A DNA stretch of 64,000 nt from Alicyclobacillus sacchari (lineage in GTDB: Bacteria > Bacillota > Bacilli > Alicyclobacillales > Alicyclobacillaceae): assembly GCF_004366795.1 (NCBI RefSeq), contig NZ_SORF01000006.1, positions 78,993 to 142,992 of the forward strand. Reading direction: 5' to 3'. Below the pieces are notes generated by a model. It did not search any database and was not told where the DNA came from. It saw nothing but the letters and a program-made list of their open reading frames with translations. Made by a program: the position numbers and the translations under genes. Below, in pieces: positions 24,711 through 33,389 of this stretch. Positions within the stretch are counted from its first letter, which is position 1. Each line of letters begins with the position of its first letter.

Positions 24711-24998
24711 TCATCTCCCGGGGCGCCGCTCGATCCGCCGCCAGCCCCGCCGCTTGTAAATCGCGTCTGTATGGGGATCGACAAACGTGACCACGACGCG
24801 CGGCGGCCGCGGCCGCACCTTTTGGCCACGGAAAAAGCGCCACACCATCGAGCCAATGTATAGAAGTTGGGTCGCGCGCGACCCACGCCAGAGGGTATAC
24901 AACATGGAAAATGTCCGAAACAGACGAAACATGGTTCGGATGGTTTGCACTCCACCGCCACCTCCGCTTGTAGCGTGTCCGATCCGCCAGCCATCCAT
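24711..24998 (-). CDS. possible small hydrophobic basic protein downstream of thiI
   Basis: 95-residue frame from ATG 24998, 8 bases after the thiI stop. Gly-rich start, then FRLFRTFSMLYTLW / LLYIGSMVWRFF that could form an amphipathic or membrane segment, then a basic tail (RRGWRRIERRPGR). The ribosome site (GGGGG next to the ATG) is poorly spaced. Other frames here are also open because of GC content, so this is uncertain. Apart from it the 24576-25006 gap shows only AT-rich rsfA upstream sequence. Confidence 0.3.
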   Translation of the reverse strand: MDGWRIGHATSGGGGGVQTIRTMFRLFRTFSMLYTLWRGSRATQLLYIGSMVWRFFRGQKVRPRPPRVVVTFVDPHTDAIYKRRGWRRIERRPGR

Positions 24999-25006
24999 GC
25001 CCCCAT

Positions 25007-26173
25007 TTACATGCCGATGCGCTTGCACTCGCGAGATGCGACCGCCGCCGCCACCAAGTTTTCGACGTCCAAGGGCGCTTCCGCGCGATCGATTTCTTCC
25101 AATTTGGGATTCGTTTTGGGTCGCCTTGGCGCAAACAGCGAACAGCAATCGTCAAACGGCTGCACAGACGTCTCATATGTCCCAATTCGTTTCGCGACAT
25201 CGATGATGTCAAGCTTGTCTTCCGTGGCTAACGGCCGGATCACGGTGAGATTCGTCGCTGCGTCGACGGCGTTGAGCGCCGACAGCGTTTGACTGGCGAC
25301 CTGGCCAAGGCTATCCCCTGTGACGAGAGCTCCACCACGGAGTTCGTCGGCCAATTTGGTGGCGATGCGGAACATCATTCGCCGCAATAACACAGTTCGC
25401 AACCCTTCCGGACAATGCTTGCGAATCTCCGACTGAATTTCGGTGACCGAAATCAAATGTAAAGGAAGCGGGCCACCCCACTTCGCGAGAATCTCAACCA
25501 AATCCTCGACTTTGCGTTGCGCGCGCTCACTCGTGAAGGGAAAACTGTGGAAATGGACCAGGTCAAGCGACAAACCGCGCTTCATCGCCTTCCAGACAGC
25601 GACAGGGCTGTCGATGCCGCCGGACAACAGCGCGATCGCGCGGCCGCTCATGCCGATGGGAAAGCCCCCAAGCCCGGGCACCCGACGTGGATACACGTAC
25701 GCCTGTGACTTGCGCACGTCGACTTCGAGTACCAAATCGGGATGGTGGACGTCGACGCGAACCTCTGGCAGAGCGCGCAATACGGCTGAGCCCACCTCGC
25801 GGGCAATCGCGGGACTGTCGAGCGGAAACTGCTTGTTGCCGCGCCTAGCTTCGACCTTGAATGTCCCCTTGCCCGCCAGTTCATGTTTGGCCACCTGGAT
25901 CGCCGTGTCGCAGATCGCTTCTATGTCGAGCGATGCAACCGCCACAGGCGAAAAGGAGGAAATGCCAAAGACGTGCTGCAATGTTTGCAATGCCGGCTCG
26001 ACCGGCACCCCATGAAGTTCCACGACGATGCGCGTATGAATGCGACCGACTCGCACCTGCGGCCACGCCACGAAAGCCTGGCGCACGTTGCGCTCGAGAA
26101 TCTGCTCCATGTCAGAGCGATTGGCACCCTTGGTCGTCAATTCCCCGTAGCGAATTAAGATGTGATCATACAT
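25007..26173 (-). CDS. thiI: tRNA 4-thiouridine synthetase ThiI (no rhodanese domain)
   Basis: 388 residues. N-terminal ferredoxin-like and THUMP domains, then a PP-loop ATPase with LLSGGIDSPVA (about residue 182), MMFRIATKLADE and VTGDSLGQVASQTL. The C-terminal rhodanese domain of E. coli ThiI is absent, as in Bacillus, where a dedicated cysteine desulfurase supplies sulfur; that partner is the next gene upstream, 9 bp away. Confidence 0.94.
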   Translation of the reverse strand: MYDHILIRYGELTTKGANRSDMEQILERNVRQAFVAWPQVRVGRIHTRIVVELHGVPVEPALQTLQHVFGISSFSPVAVASLDIEAICDTAIQVAKHELAGKGTFKVEARRGNKQFPLDSPAIAREVGSAVLRALPEVRVDVHHPDLVLEVDVRKSQAYVYPRRVPGLGGFPIGMSGRAIALLSGGIDSPVAVWKAMKRGLSLDLVHFHSFPFTSERAQRKVEDLVEILAKWGGPLPLHLISVTEIQSEIRKHCPEGLRTVLLRRMMFRIATKLADELRGGALVTGDSLGQVASQTLSALNAVDAATNLTVIRPLATEDKLDIIDVAKRIGTYETSVQPFDDCCSLFAPRRPKTNPKLEEIDRAEAPLDVENLVAAAVASRECKRIGM

Positions 26174-26182
26174 CTATCTGCC

Positions 26183-27343
26183 CTACCGCCTTCCCATCAT
26201 GTCGAGTAACCACCGAGTCCGCTCCGCAACCAGGGTCAAAGCCTGCTCCAGCTCCGCCTGCGACGTGCGCGGATGCCACGAAAATCGCACAGCACCGTCC
26301 GCGACCCGCTTGTCCACGCCCATCGCGGCCAACACGTGGCTGGTGTGGCGGGATCGCTTTCCGCTCGAACAGGCGCTGCCGGCTGAGACGTATACACCCT
26401 TTTCCTCCAACGCGTGGACGATGACCTCGCCTTTCAGGCCCGGCAGCGCGGCATAGACGATGTACGGCGAAGCGCTCGCCGGCGAGAAGACAACCCAGTG
26501 CCCAATGCGTTCCAGGCCTTCGATAAACGATTGCCTGTGCGCGTGCGCATCTTGTCTCGCGGCCTCCATATCCTGTACCGCCTCGCGCGCCGCTTCGGCG
26601 AAACTGATGGCGCCAAGCACATTTTCCGTGCCGGAACGCAGTCCAAACTCCTGACCGCCCCCCACGACGTGCGGCGACAAGCGCACGCCCTGGCGGACGT
26701 AGAGCGCACCCACACCCTTGAGACCGCCAACCTTGTGGCCGGACACCGTGTACAGGTGGATATTGGTGTTATCTGCTAACGACACAGGGATTTTCCCCAA
26801 AGCCTGTGTTCCATCGACGTGGAATCGGACTTTCGGCCATGCCGACAGCTTGTCCGCCAACGCTTCGACCGGGAAGATGGCCCCGGTTTCATTATTGACA
26901 TGCATGACCGACACCAGGGACGTGTCATCGCGAACCGCCGCCAACACGTCGTTCACCGCGATGTCGCCCTGATTGGTTGGCCGCACGTGGGTGACTTCAA
27001 AACCGTGCTCGGCCAGTCTGCCAAACGCCTCGCGAACCGCCGGGTGTTCAACCGCCGTAGTCACGAGGTGGCGACCTCTGTTTTGCAACAATGCTGCACT
27101 TCCGAAGATGGCCAGGTTATTCGCCTCCGTGCCGCCGCCCGTAAAGACGATGTCGCCATGGTCTGCCCCTAAGGCCTGGCGCAGCGTCTTACGCGCCTCA
27201 CTCAACAGCGCTTCGGCTTCCATCCCGATTCGGTGCAACGACGATGGGTTGCCAAACACGTCGATCCACTCGTGCAGGCGCGCGCGCACCACAGACGACA
27301 GTGGTGCTGTTGCCGCGTAGTCTAAGTAGAGCGCACCTTCCAA
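26183..27343 (-). CDS. cysteine desulfurase (NifS/IscS type) partner of ThiI
   Basis: 386 residues from TTG 27343 (GGAGGG 6 bases upstream), so the product starts LEGALYLDYAATAPL, as in the family. PLP-binding Lys in SGHKVGGLKG, GGGTEANNLAI, HVNNETGAIFP and the catalytic Cys loop SAGSACSSGKRS. It makes a persulfide from cysteine; beside thiI it is the likely sulfur donor for s4U, like B. subtilis NifZ. Generic Fe-S assembly is the alternative. Confidence 0.9.
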   Translation of the reverse strand: MEGALYLDYAATAPLSSVVRARLHEWIDVFGNPSSLHRIGMEAEALLSEARKTLRQALGADHGDIVFTGGGTEANNLAIFGSAALLQNRGRHLVTTAVEHPAVREAFGRLAEHGFEVTHVRPTNQGDIAVNDVLAAVRDDTSLVSVMHVNNETGAIFPVEALADKLSAWPKVRFHVDGTQALGKIPVSLADNTNIHLYTVSGHKVGGLKGVGALYVRQGVRLSPHVVGGGQEFGLRSGTENVLGAISFAEAAREAVQDMEAARQDAHAHRQSFIEGLERIGHWVVFSPASASPYIVYAALPGLKGEVIVHALEEKGVYVSAGSACSSGKRSRHTSHVLAAMGVDKRVADGAVRFSWHPRTSQAELEQALTLVAERTRWLLDMMGRR

Positions 27344-27365
27344 AACGATCCCTCCAACGGAAAAG

Positions 27366-27390
27366 ACCGAGGCGCGTGACGCACCTCGGT
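27366..27390 (-). terminator. intrinsic terminator after clpP
   Basis: An 11-bp stem (ACCGAGG core, one G-T pair) with a 3-base loop, followed by CTTTTCC on the minus strand, lies 19 bp after the clpP stop and ahead of the cysteine desulfurase start. Confidence 0.7.
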
Positions 27391-27408
27391 TGTGGCACAT
27401 GGTCGCGA

Positions 27409-27987
27409 TTACCGATAAATGACCTCGTCGATCAGGCCATACGCCTTCGCTTCTTCGGCCGACATAAAGTTATCGCGATCCGTATCCTGTGCGACGCGTT
27501 CCAAAGGCTGTCCTGAGCGCTCGGCGAGGATTTGATTCAAGCGTTCGCGCGTTTTTAAAATATGGCGCGCGTGAATCTCAATATCAGACGCTTGGCCACG
27601 TGCGCCACCCAGCGGCTGGTGAATCATCACCTCTGAATTCGGCAGGGCGAATCGCTTCCCCTTGGCTCCCGCTGTCAAGAGCACCGCTCCCATGCTCGCC
27701 GCCATACCGACGCACATCGTGCTCACGTCTGGTTTGATATGCTGCATCGTGTCATAAATGGCAAGGCCGGCCGAAACCGAGCCGCCCGGGCTATTTATGT
27801 ACATTTGAATGTCTTTATCCGGATCGTCGGCAGCCAAAAACAACAACTGAGCAACAACTGCGTTGGCGACATCGTCGTCGATGGCCGTGCCCAAAAAGAT
27901 AATCCGATCCTTCAGCAGGCGCGAATAGATGTCATAACTGCGCTCGCCGCGCGAGGTTTGTTCCACCACATACGGAATTAAACTCAT
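27409..27987 (-). CDS. clpP: ATP-dependent Clp protease proteolytic subunit
   Basis: 192 residues from ATG 27987 (GAGGAGG 8 bases upstream). Catalytic Ser98 in GMAASMG and His123 in MIHQPLGG are at the standard places; [19 protein letters not shown] binds substrate. It works with ClpX/ClpC ATPases in the cytosol. A CtsR operator lies about 60 bases upstream, so heat and protein-stress control is expected. Confidence 0.96.
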   Translation of the reverse strand: MSLIPYVVEQTSRGERSYDIYSRLLKDRIIFLGTAIDDDVANAVVAQLLFLAADDPDKDIQMYINSPGGSVSAGLAIYDTMQHIKPDVSTMCVGMAASMGAVLLTAGAKGKRFALPNSEVMIHQPLGGARGQASDIEIHARHILKTRERLNQILAERSGQPLERVAQDTDRDNFMSAEEAKAYGLIDEVIYR

Positions 27988-28049
27988 ACCCCAAGCCTCC
28001 TCTTCATCACACCTCTTACAATACCCATGATGTACGAAAAACGCCATTT

Positions 28050-28066
28050 AGTCAACAATAGTCAAA
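28050..28066 (-). promoter_or_regulatory. CtsR operator of clpP
   Basis: AGTCAAC-AAT-AGTCAAA matches the CtsR tandem heptad (RGTCAAA, 3-base spacer, RGTCAAA) with one mismatch, in front of clpP, its classic target. Confidence 0.7.
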
Positions 28067-28170
28067 GTCAATTGCTTTTTCGCAAAAACACGCGATCCAC
28101 CCTCACGCAAGCATGGCCTTCGCTTGCCTTGCGGATACTGTTCATGACTGAACACAAAGGGGGCGAAAGC

Positions 28171-28572
28171 GTGCAAGCAAACTTGTCTATGGCGGATCGC
28201 TACTTCCGGTTGGCGACAGGTGTCATCAGCATTGCCAGCGCCGCTCGCGGCAGGCGCCAGTCACCGCTCGCCAAAGCTTTTTTAATGGGATATGGCGCCA
28301 TGAAAGTCGCAGAAGGGGTCACTGGCTGGTGTCCGATTCGTTCTGCAGCGCAAAGCTTACTCAATCCCCAGCAACAAACCACGCAAGCGCAACAGGGCAA
28401 GCAACAAAGGCAAGCCTCGTCTGGTCAATCGACACAGTCAGTGAAACCTCCAACTGCCACCAAGCAACGCGATGCGGCAAAGGGAGCAGGCGACGAGCGC
28501 GACCATTTGCCCGAGGAAGTTGTCGCTTTCCTGATGGATCGGGATGACGACTACCGCCCAACGCAACATTGA
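28171..28572 (+). CDS. DUF2892/YgaP-type membrane-associated protein with disordered tail
   Basis: 133 residues from GTG 28171 (GGGGG 7 bases upstream); an ATG at 28144 is possible but has no ribosome site. The N-terminal half (ADRYFRLATGVISIASAARG ... GAMKVAEGVTGWCPI) follows the DUF2892 pattern of two short helices ending in a WCP-like motif. A Gln/Thr-rich linker and an acidic end (FLMDRDDDY) follow. Function unknown. Confidence 0.6.
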   Translation: MQANLSMADRYFRLATGVISIASAARGRRQSPLAKAFLMGYGAMKVAEGVTGWCPIRSAAQSLLNPQQQTTQAQQGKQQRQASSGQSTQSVKPPTATKQRDAAKGAGDERDHLPEEVVAFLMDRDDDYRPTQH

Positions 28573-28591
28573 AGATTCTGACGACAGACTG

Positions 28592-28625
28592 AAAACAGCC
28601 ATCCGGCCGGCCCGGATGGCTGTTT
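28592..28625 (+). terminator. bidirectional terminator between convergent genes
   Basis: AACAGCCATCCGG/CCGGATGGCTGTT hairpin flanked by A and T runs, between the stops at 28572 and 28658. Usable in both directions. Confidence 0.75.
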
Positions 28626-28657
28626 GCCATATACAATGCAAAGATGGTCGATGATGT

Positions 28658-28864
28658 TCAATGGCGAACCAGCGAACGGCGTTCCGACCCCATGGTGTGT
28701 GAGCGGAACCGAACGCCGTACTTCCCATTGCGCGAACGATAAACCTCAACTTCCGTGGGCTGCGCCGTGCGTCGAATCCGCTCATCAGCTTCGACCCACA
28801 TCACCGCGCAGTACGCTTCAAACTTACTGTCGTACAAACCCGCGAAATACACCCAGTCGTTCAT
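28658..28864 (-). CDS. small protein of unknown function (68 residues)
   Basis: Frame from ATG 28864 with GGGGGG 7 bases upstream. Sequence starts MNDWVYFAGLYDSKFEAYCAV and continues with an Arg-rich, charged half. Aromatic-rich N-terminus and clear ribosome site favour a real gene; no family recognised. Confidence 0.5.
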   Translation of the reverse strand: MNDWVYFAGLYDSKFEAYCAVMWVEADERIRRTAQPTEVEVYRSRNGKYGVRFRSHTMGSERRSLVRH

Positions 28865-28975
28865 CGGCCATCCCCCCATCGATAGTATGGCGCCAAGACT
28901 TGCTGCGACACAGGGAAAGCATGTGTGACTTGGGAATTTGGCGTTTGTCACGTTTCCTTTAAACCGCTGTTCTGC

Positions 28976-28981
28976 TACAAT
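28976..28981 (+). promoter_or_regulatory. extended -10 promoter for the YpiB-like gene
   Basis: TGCTACAAT (28973-28981) is TACAAT with a TGn extension; a weak TTTCCT lies 17 bases upstream. The first gene downstream on the plus strand starts at 29141. Apart from this the 28865-29140 gap shows nothing else. Confidence 0.4.
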
Positions 28982-29140
28982 ACTTGCACCACTTTCGGTG
29001 GTCACAAGCGAGCCGTACGGACTAGAGCCGTTTTCTCCATTGTAGAACCGCCGCATCGTCTCGAGGGGTGCGCGAAGGCATGTCACCAGGCGTATGATCG
29101 GTCAGAACAGCAAACTCCGCCAAAAAGGAGTGAACACTCG

Positions 29141-29629
29141 ATGATGACAAAAGACGATATCCTGATTTTAAAAACCAAACTTCTCCCTGCAGGGGCTGAA
29201 GCAGTCATCGATTTTCTCGCTGCTCGTAACGGCCAACTCGAAGCAACGAACATCGTGCTGGAGAATGTGCCACTGCTCATCATCGGCCGACATGGCATGA
29301 TTGCTCGTCTTCCTATTAACGGGCGCATTAAGAAAGTGAGTCAGGCAGAAGAAATCCTGCCTGCATTGCAATCATTTTTCGCCAACACGTCGTCCAGCGA
29401 CAAGCTGTATGTCTTTGTAAATCTACCAGACCTACCCATTCCGCCAGAAGTGCAGCAAGTTTTGTCCGAGGTGGAAGCGAGGGCGCTGCGACGTGAACGG
29501 ATTCGAATGCAAATTGACCAAGCGCTGGATCGGCGTGATCGAGTGGCGTTTGATATCGCGGTAAAAGAACTCGAGGAGATCGATCGCGAGGAAGAGTCGG
29601 CTCTTTGGCGGACGCGCCGACTTCCGTAA
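29141..29629 (+). CDS. YpiB-like protein (UPF0302 with IDEAL domain)
   Basis: 162 residues from ATG 29141 (AAGGAG 10 bases upstream). The N-terminal two thirds resemble UPF0302; the C-terminus RMQIDQALDRRDRVAFDIAV is a clear IDEAL domain. Such proteins are common, poorly understood cytosolic proteins of Bacillales. Confidence 0.65.
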   Translation: MMTKDDILILKTKLLPAGAEAVIDFLAARNGQLEATNIVLENVPLLIIGRHGMIARLPINGRIKKVSQAEEILPALQSFFANTSSSDKLYVFVNLPDLPIPPEVQQVLSEVEARALRRERIRMQIDQALDRRDRVAFDIAVKELEEIDREEESALWRTRRLP

Positions 29630-29694
29630 CACGTTCGAGCGCCCCCAGTATGAGTCCCATACACACGGGTTAGGCTGACAGGGGGTGATGGGCC

Positions 29695-30051
29695 GTGGAT
29701 AGAAACCAGCTTCTTGTGCAAGCGAGCGAATTGGCTGACTTGATTGCCGAATCGGAAGAGGCCGCAGCGTATCGCGAGGCACAGGCTCGTCTCGCGGCAA
29801 ACCGTGAAGCTTCTGCCCTACTGCGACAGTTTCGCGAACTGCGCGAACAGGTTGGCGAATTTCAAGCCCGCAAGGTGCCGCCGCTGCATTATCGACACCT
29901 GCTCGAACAGGCAGATGCCCTGCTGTCCGAGCTCCATCGCATTCCTGATGTCCAATCGTTTGAAATGGCCGAGAAACGGTTAAACGATCTGCTTGACGCC
30001 GTCACGGCCCGACTGTCTGCCGCCATCGCAGAACCACCGCAAAACGTGTAA
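29695..30051 (+). CDS. YlbF/YmcA-family protein
   Basis: 118 residues, all-helical and Ala/Glu/Gln-rich. The first half SEEAAAYREAQARLAANREA and LLRQFRELREQV match the Com_YlbF family, whose members (YlbF, YmcA, with YaaT) form the Y-complex that controls RNA processing, competence and sporulation. GTG start with GGGGG 9 bases upstream. Which paralogue it is cannot be told. Confidence 0.7.
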   Translation: MDRNQLLVQASELADLIAESEEAAAYREAQARLAANREASALLRQFRELREQVGEFQARKVPPLHYRHLLEQADALLSELHRIPDVQSFEMAEKRLNDLLDAVTARLSAAIAEPPQNV

Positions 30052-30092
30052 CAACATGGGGCAGTTTTGCGGTATGTTTCATCCATGAATCG

Positions 30093-30121
30093 TTGACACT
30101 CGTACCATATGGTGTTATGTT
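30093..30121 (+). promoter_or_regulatory. sigma-A-type promoter of the DUF1292 gene
   Basis: TTGACA (30093-30098), 17-base spacer, TATGTT (30116-30121), about 50 bases before the start at 30174. Confidence 0.6.
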
Positions 30122-30173
30122 TTTCAGGCATGGCACCAGCCAAATTTTGATATCGGATAGGAATGAGCTTGCG

Positions 30174-30476
30174 ATGGCGGATGAACATTTGCATGAGCAC
30201 GAGCACGACGACGAAATTATCGTTCTTGAAGACGAGAACGGACAAGAACATCAATTTGTCCTCGGCGAAGTGTTGACCGTCGATGAAAAGGACTATGCGG
30301 TGCTGTTGCCAATTGATGAGGAAATGGAAGAAGGCGTCATTTTCCGAATTGATGGTGAAGATGGAGATCAAATGGTTCTTGCAGAAATCGACGATGACGA
30401 AGAATGGCAGCGTGTAGTGGACGCCTACAACGACGATTTGTTCGACGACTCTGAGGAAGAGGAAGAAGACCTCTGA
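30174..30476 (+). CDS. DUF1292 protein (YrzB-like)
   Basis: 100 residues from ATG 30174. Strongly acidic: His/Glu-rich start (EHLHEHEHDD), then IIVLEDENGQEHQFVLGEVL and a terminal run of acidic residues. This is the DUF1292 pattern, in Bacillus the small gene after yrrK. Function unknown. Confidence 0.75.
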   Translation: MADEHLHEHEHDDEIIVLEDENGQEHQFVLGEVLTVDEKDYAVLLPIDEEMEEGVIFRIDGEDGDQMVLAEIDDDEEWQRVVDAYNDDLFDDSEEEEEDL

Positions 30477-30494
30477 TTTTGCTCGGCCTATGAT

Positions 30495-30549
30495 ATGGCT
30501 GCTCGACAAGCGCGGATGATGCGCGAAGCGAGCAGCCATCTTGTTTTTG
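30495..30549 (+). terminator. terminator after the DUF1292 gene
   Basis: ATGGCTGCTCG and CGAGCAGCCAT form an 11-bp outer stem with a possible inner GCGCG pairing, followed by CTTGTTTTTG. The rest of the gap to acs holds the acs promoter. Confidence 0.7.
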
Positions 30550-30622
30550 CCCCAATCCCGGACCCGTGAATCATATTGGCGGCCCGTTCACATATAGTGA
30601 TTACCACGTTCCCCCTCACTGA

Positions 30623-30651
30623 TTGTTTTCTCATACAACTTATTCTATGAT
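30623..30651 (+). promoter_or_regulatory. promoter of acs
   Basis: TTGTTT (30623-30628), 17-base spacer, TATGAT (30646-30651), about 60 bases before the acs start. Confidence 0.5.
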
Positions 30652-30713
30652 AATAACAATTAGCTCAACTTGTCGTGTCGTTTCTGACCCGACTCGTCGA
30701 AAGGAGCCGACAT

Positions 30714-32666
30714 ATGAGTCCAAAAGAACAACTCGATACATTGTTGCATGAATCCCGTACCTTCTCTCCATCGGAATCGTTCCGTCAGCAGGCAAATGTT
30801 CAGGATGCAAGGATTTATGAATCGGCCGAGCAGGATCCAGAAGGGTTTTGGTCTGCACAGGCCCACGAACTCACTTGGTTTGAGGAATTTGAAAGCGTTT
30901 GCAATTGGGATCCTCCGCACGCCCAATGGTTTATCGGTGGAAAATTGAATGCCGCGTACAACTGTGTGGATCGACACACGTTAACGCATCGTAAAAACAA
31001 AGCGGCCATTATTTGGGAGGGCGAACCTGGCGATAATCGCGTCCTCACCTACGATATGCTGCGGCGCGAAGTCGACAAAGCGGCGCACGCGCTGCGCCAA
31101 CTGGGTGTACAAAAGGGCGACCGCGTCACCATCTATTTGCCCATGGTGCCGGAGTTGCCTATTTCCATGCTCGCTTGCGCAAAGATTGGTGCCATTCACT
31201 CGGTGGTATTCGGTGGATTCTCAGCGCAAGCTCTGCGCGATCGGATTATCGACGCGGACAGCAAGCTCCTGATCACGGCAGACGCGGGTTGGCGGCGCGG
31301 CAAGATCGTGCCATTGAAAGCGAACGCCGATGAAGCCGTCGTCGGCACGCCAATTGAGAAGGTCATCGTCGTCGAACGTGTGGGTGCGCAAGCTGCCATT
31401 GAGTTACAGGATGGCCGTGACGTTCGCTGGCAGGATCTGATGGCCAGCGCCCCCACCTCACCCTTTCCGGCGGAACCCATGGACTCGGAAGACTATCTGT
31501 TTTTACTGTATACGTCGGGAACCACAGGAAAACCGAAAGGCATCGCCCACTCGACAGCCGGCTACTTGACGGGTGCCAACACCTCGATGCGCACGGTGTT
31601 CGATCTTAAAGACAACGACATCTTCTTCTGCACGGCAGATATCGGTTGGATTACCGGCCATACGTACCTCGTGTACGGCCCGCTCTCTGCTGGCGCCACC
31701 GTCGTCATGTACGAAGGTTCGCCCGATTTTCCGGATCGCGACAGGTATTGGGAGATTGCAGAAAAGTACGGCGCGACCATCCTGTACACCGCACCGACAT
31801 CGATCCGCATGTTCATGAAATGGGGATCACAGTATGTCGAACAACACGACCTAAGCTCGCTTCGACTGTTAGGAACCGTGGGTGAACCGATCAATCCGGA
31901 GGCATGGATGTGGTACCACAAGTATATCGGCCAAGAACGCTGCCCCATCGTCGACACGTGGTGGCAAACCGAAACAGGCTGTGCGATGATCGCTCCGCTG
32001 CCAGGTCTTGTCACGACGAAACCCGGCTCGGCGACGAGGCCCGTTCCTGGCATCGCGATCGATATCGTAGACGAAGAGGGCAACTCAGTTCCTCCTGGCC
32101 ACGGCGGCTATCTGGTCATCACCAAGCCTTGGCCGTCGATGCTCCGTACTGTGTGGGGTGACGACGAACGATTCCGCAACACATACTTCGGCAAATTCGA
32201 AGGCATCTACCTGCCGGGCGACGGTGCTCATCTCGACGAAGACGGGTATATCTGGATTCTCGGGCGGATCGACGACGTCATCAATGTGTCGGGCCACCGG
32301 ATTGGCACCGCCGAAGTGGAAAGCGCTCTCGTCGCGCATCCGGCCGTCGCTGAGGCAGCCGTCATTGGCCGTTCACACGAAGTGAAAGGCCAGGCCATCA
32401 CCGCGTTCGTCACCTTGCGCGAAGGAGTCTCGGCGTCCGATGACCTGATCGCGGAGTTGAAACAGTACGTAGTCGAACGGATTGGCGCCATGGCGCGCCC
32501 GGAAGAGATTCTGTTCACGGCAGAACTGCCAAAGACGCGCAGCGGCAAAATCATGCGCCGCCTGCTTCGCGACATTGGTGAAGGGCGAGTCATTGGCGAT
32601 ACGACAACACTTGCGGATCCCAGCGTCGTGGAAGCGCTGAAAGCACAATACAAGGATCAGGACTAA
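30714..32666 (+). CDS. acs: acetyl-CoA synthetase
   Basis: Activates acetate with ATP and CoA through acetyl-AMP. 650 residues from ATG 30714 (AAAGGAG 7 bases upstream), the standard length. A3 phosphate loop [11 protein letters not shown] at about 265-275, DTWWQTETG, and the C-terminal catalytic and acetylation Lys in RSGKIMRR (about 611). The next gene is an acetate uptake protein, so the pair forms an acetate-use unit. Confidence 0.96.
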   Translation: MSPKEQLDTLLHESRTFSPSESFRQQANVQDARIYESAEQDPEGFWSAQAHELTWFEEFESVCNWDPPHAQWFIGGKLNAAYNCVDRHTLTHRKNKAAIIWEGEPGDNRVLTYDMLRREVDKAAHALRQLGVQKGDRVTIYLPMVPELPISMLACAKIGAIHSVVFGGFSAQALRDRIIDADSKLLITADAGWRRGKIVPLKANADEAVVGTPIEKVIVVERVGAQAAIELQDGRDVRWQDLMASAPTSPFPAEPMDSEDYLFLLYTSGTTGKPKGIAHSTAGYLTGANTSMRTVFDLKDNDIFFCTADIGWITGHTYLVYGPLSAGATVVMYEGSPDFPDRDRYWEIAEKYGATILYTAPTSIRMFMKWGSQYVEQHDLSSLRLLGTVGEPINPEAWMWYHKYIGQERCPIVDTWWQTETGCAMIAPLPGLVTTKPGSATRPVPGIAIDIVDEEGNSVPPGHGGYLVITKPWPSMLRTVWGDDERFRNTYFGKFEGIYLPGDGAHLDEDGYIWILGRIDDVINVSGHRIGTAEVESALVAHPAVAEAAVIGRSHEVKGQAITAFVTLREGVSASDDLIAELKQYVVERIGAMARPEEILFTAELPKTRSGKIMRRLLRDIGEGRVIGDTTTLADPSVVEALKAQYKDQD

Positions 32667-32763
32667 CGCAAGGGGGGTGATGTCCGCAGTCTGAATGTCG
32701 ACGGTTGTGAAGGAATGTCGTTGTCGCACCACTCGCGACATGATGAAAGAAGGTGGATTTGCC

Positions 32764-33318
32764 ATGGCAGAACAAACAAAAATCGCCGATCCTGGTCCGC
32801 TTGGGCTGGCTGGATTCGGTATTACCACATGTATTTTAAGTTTGATCAACGCGGGCGTCAGCAGTCCAGGCGCTCTCGGTGTTGTGCTTGGGCTGGCGCT
32901 CGCCTACGGCGGCGGCGCCCAGTTTATCGCAGGCATGTGGGAGTTTCGCAAAGGAAACACATTCGGGGCTACGGCGTTTTCATCGTACGGCGCCTTCTGG
33001 ATTGCCTTTTATTTTATTGAAAAGGCAGCACCGCCGGCCGGGTTGGGCGTATTTCTATTGTTCTTTGGCATCCTGACTTTATTCCTTTGGATTGGCACGT
33101 TCTATCTCAATCGGGCGCTGTTCTTCGTCTTTTTGACACTGTGGATCGCCTTCTTCTTGCTTGCGCTACACGGATTTGGGGTGATGGGCAGTCAACCGGG
33201 CGGATGGGTTGGCCTCCTCTGCGGTCTTACGGCCTTGTATACGTCATTTGCGACCGTGATTAACGCCACCGCGGGAAAGACAATTTTGCCGCTCGGTCGC
33301 CCCGTCGCGAGAAGCTAA
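32764..33318 (+). CDS. satP: acetate/succinate uptake transporter (GPR1/FUN34/YaaH family)
   Basis: 184 residues with six hydrophobic segments. The family signature near the N-terminus (NPAPLGL in others) appears as DPGPLGLAGFG. GGGAQFIAGMWEFRKGNTFGATAFSSYGAFW is the well conserved core (cited in part: FGATAFSSYGAFW). GAAGGTGG precedes the ATG by 7 bases. Downstream of acs, so acetate uptake is the likely role. Confidence 0.88.
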   Translation: MAEQTKIADPGPLGLAGFGITTCILSLINAGVSSPGALGVVLGLALAYGGGAQFIAGMWEFRKGNTFGATAFSSYGAFWIAFYFIEKAAPPAGLGVFLLFFGILTLFLWIGTFYLNRALFFVFLTLWIAFFLLALHGFGVMGSQPGGWVGLLCGLTALYTSFATVINATAGKTILPLGRPVARS

Positions 33319-33340
33319 TCCTGATCACGATCTATCTCTC

Positions 33341-33375
33341 AAAAAGACCGCCCATCGAACATGGGCGGTCTTTTT
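33341..33375 (+). terminator. bidirectional terminator between satP and the sugar-acid operon
   Basis: AAAAAGACCGCCCAT ... ATGGGCGGTCTTTTT: perfect 10-bp stem with A and T tracts, between convergent stops at 33318 and 33390. Confidence 0.85.
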
Positions 33376-33389
33376 GTGATGGTTTTCCA

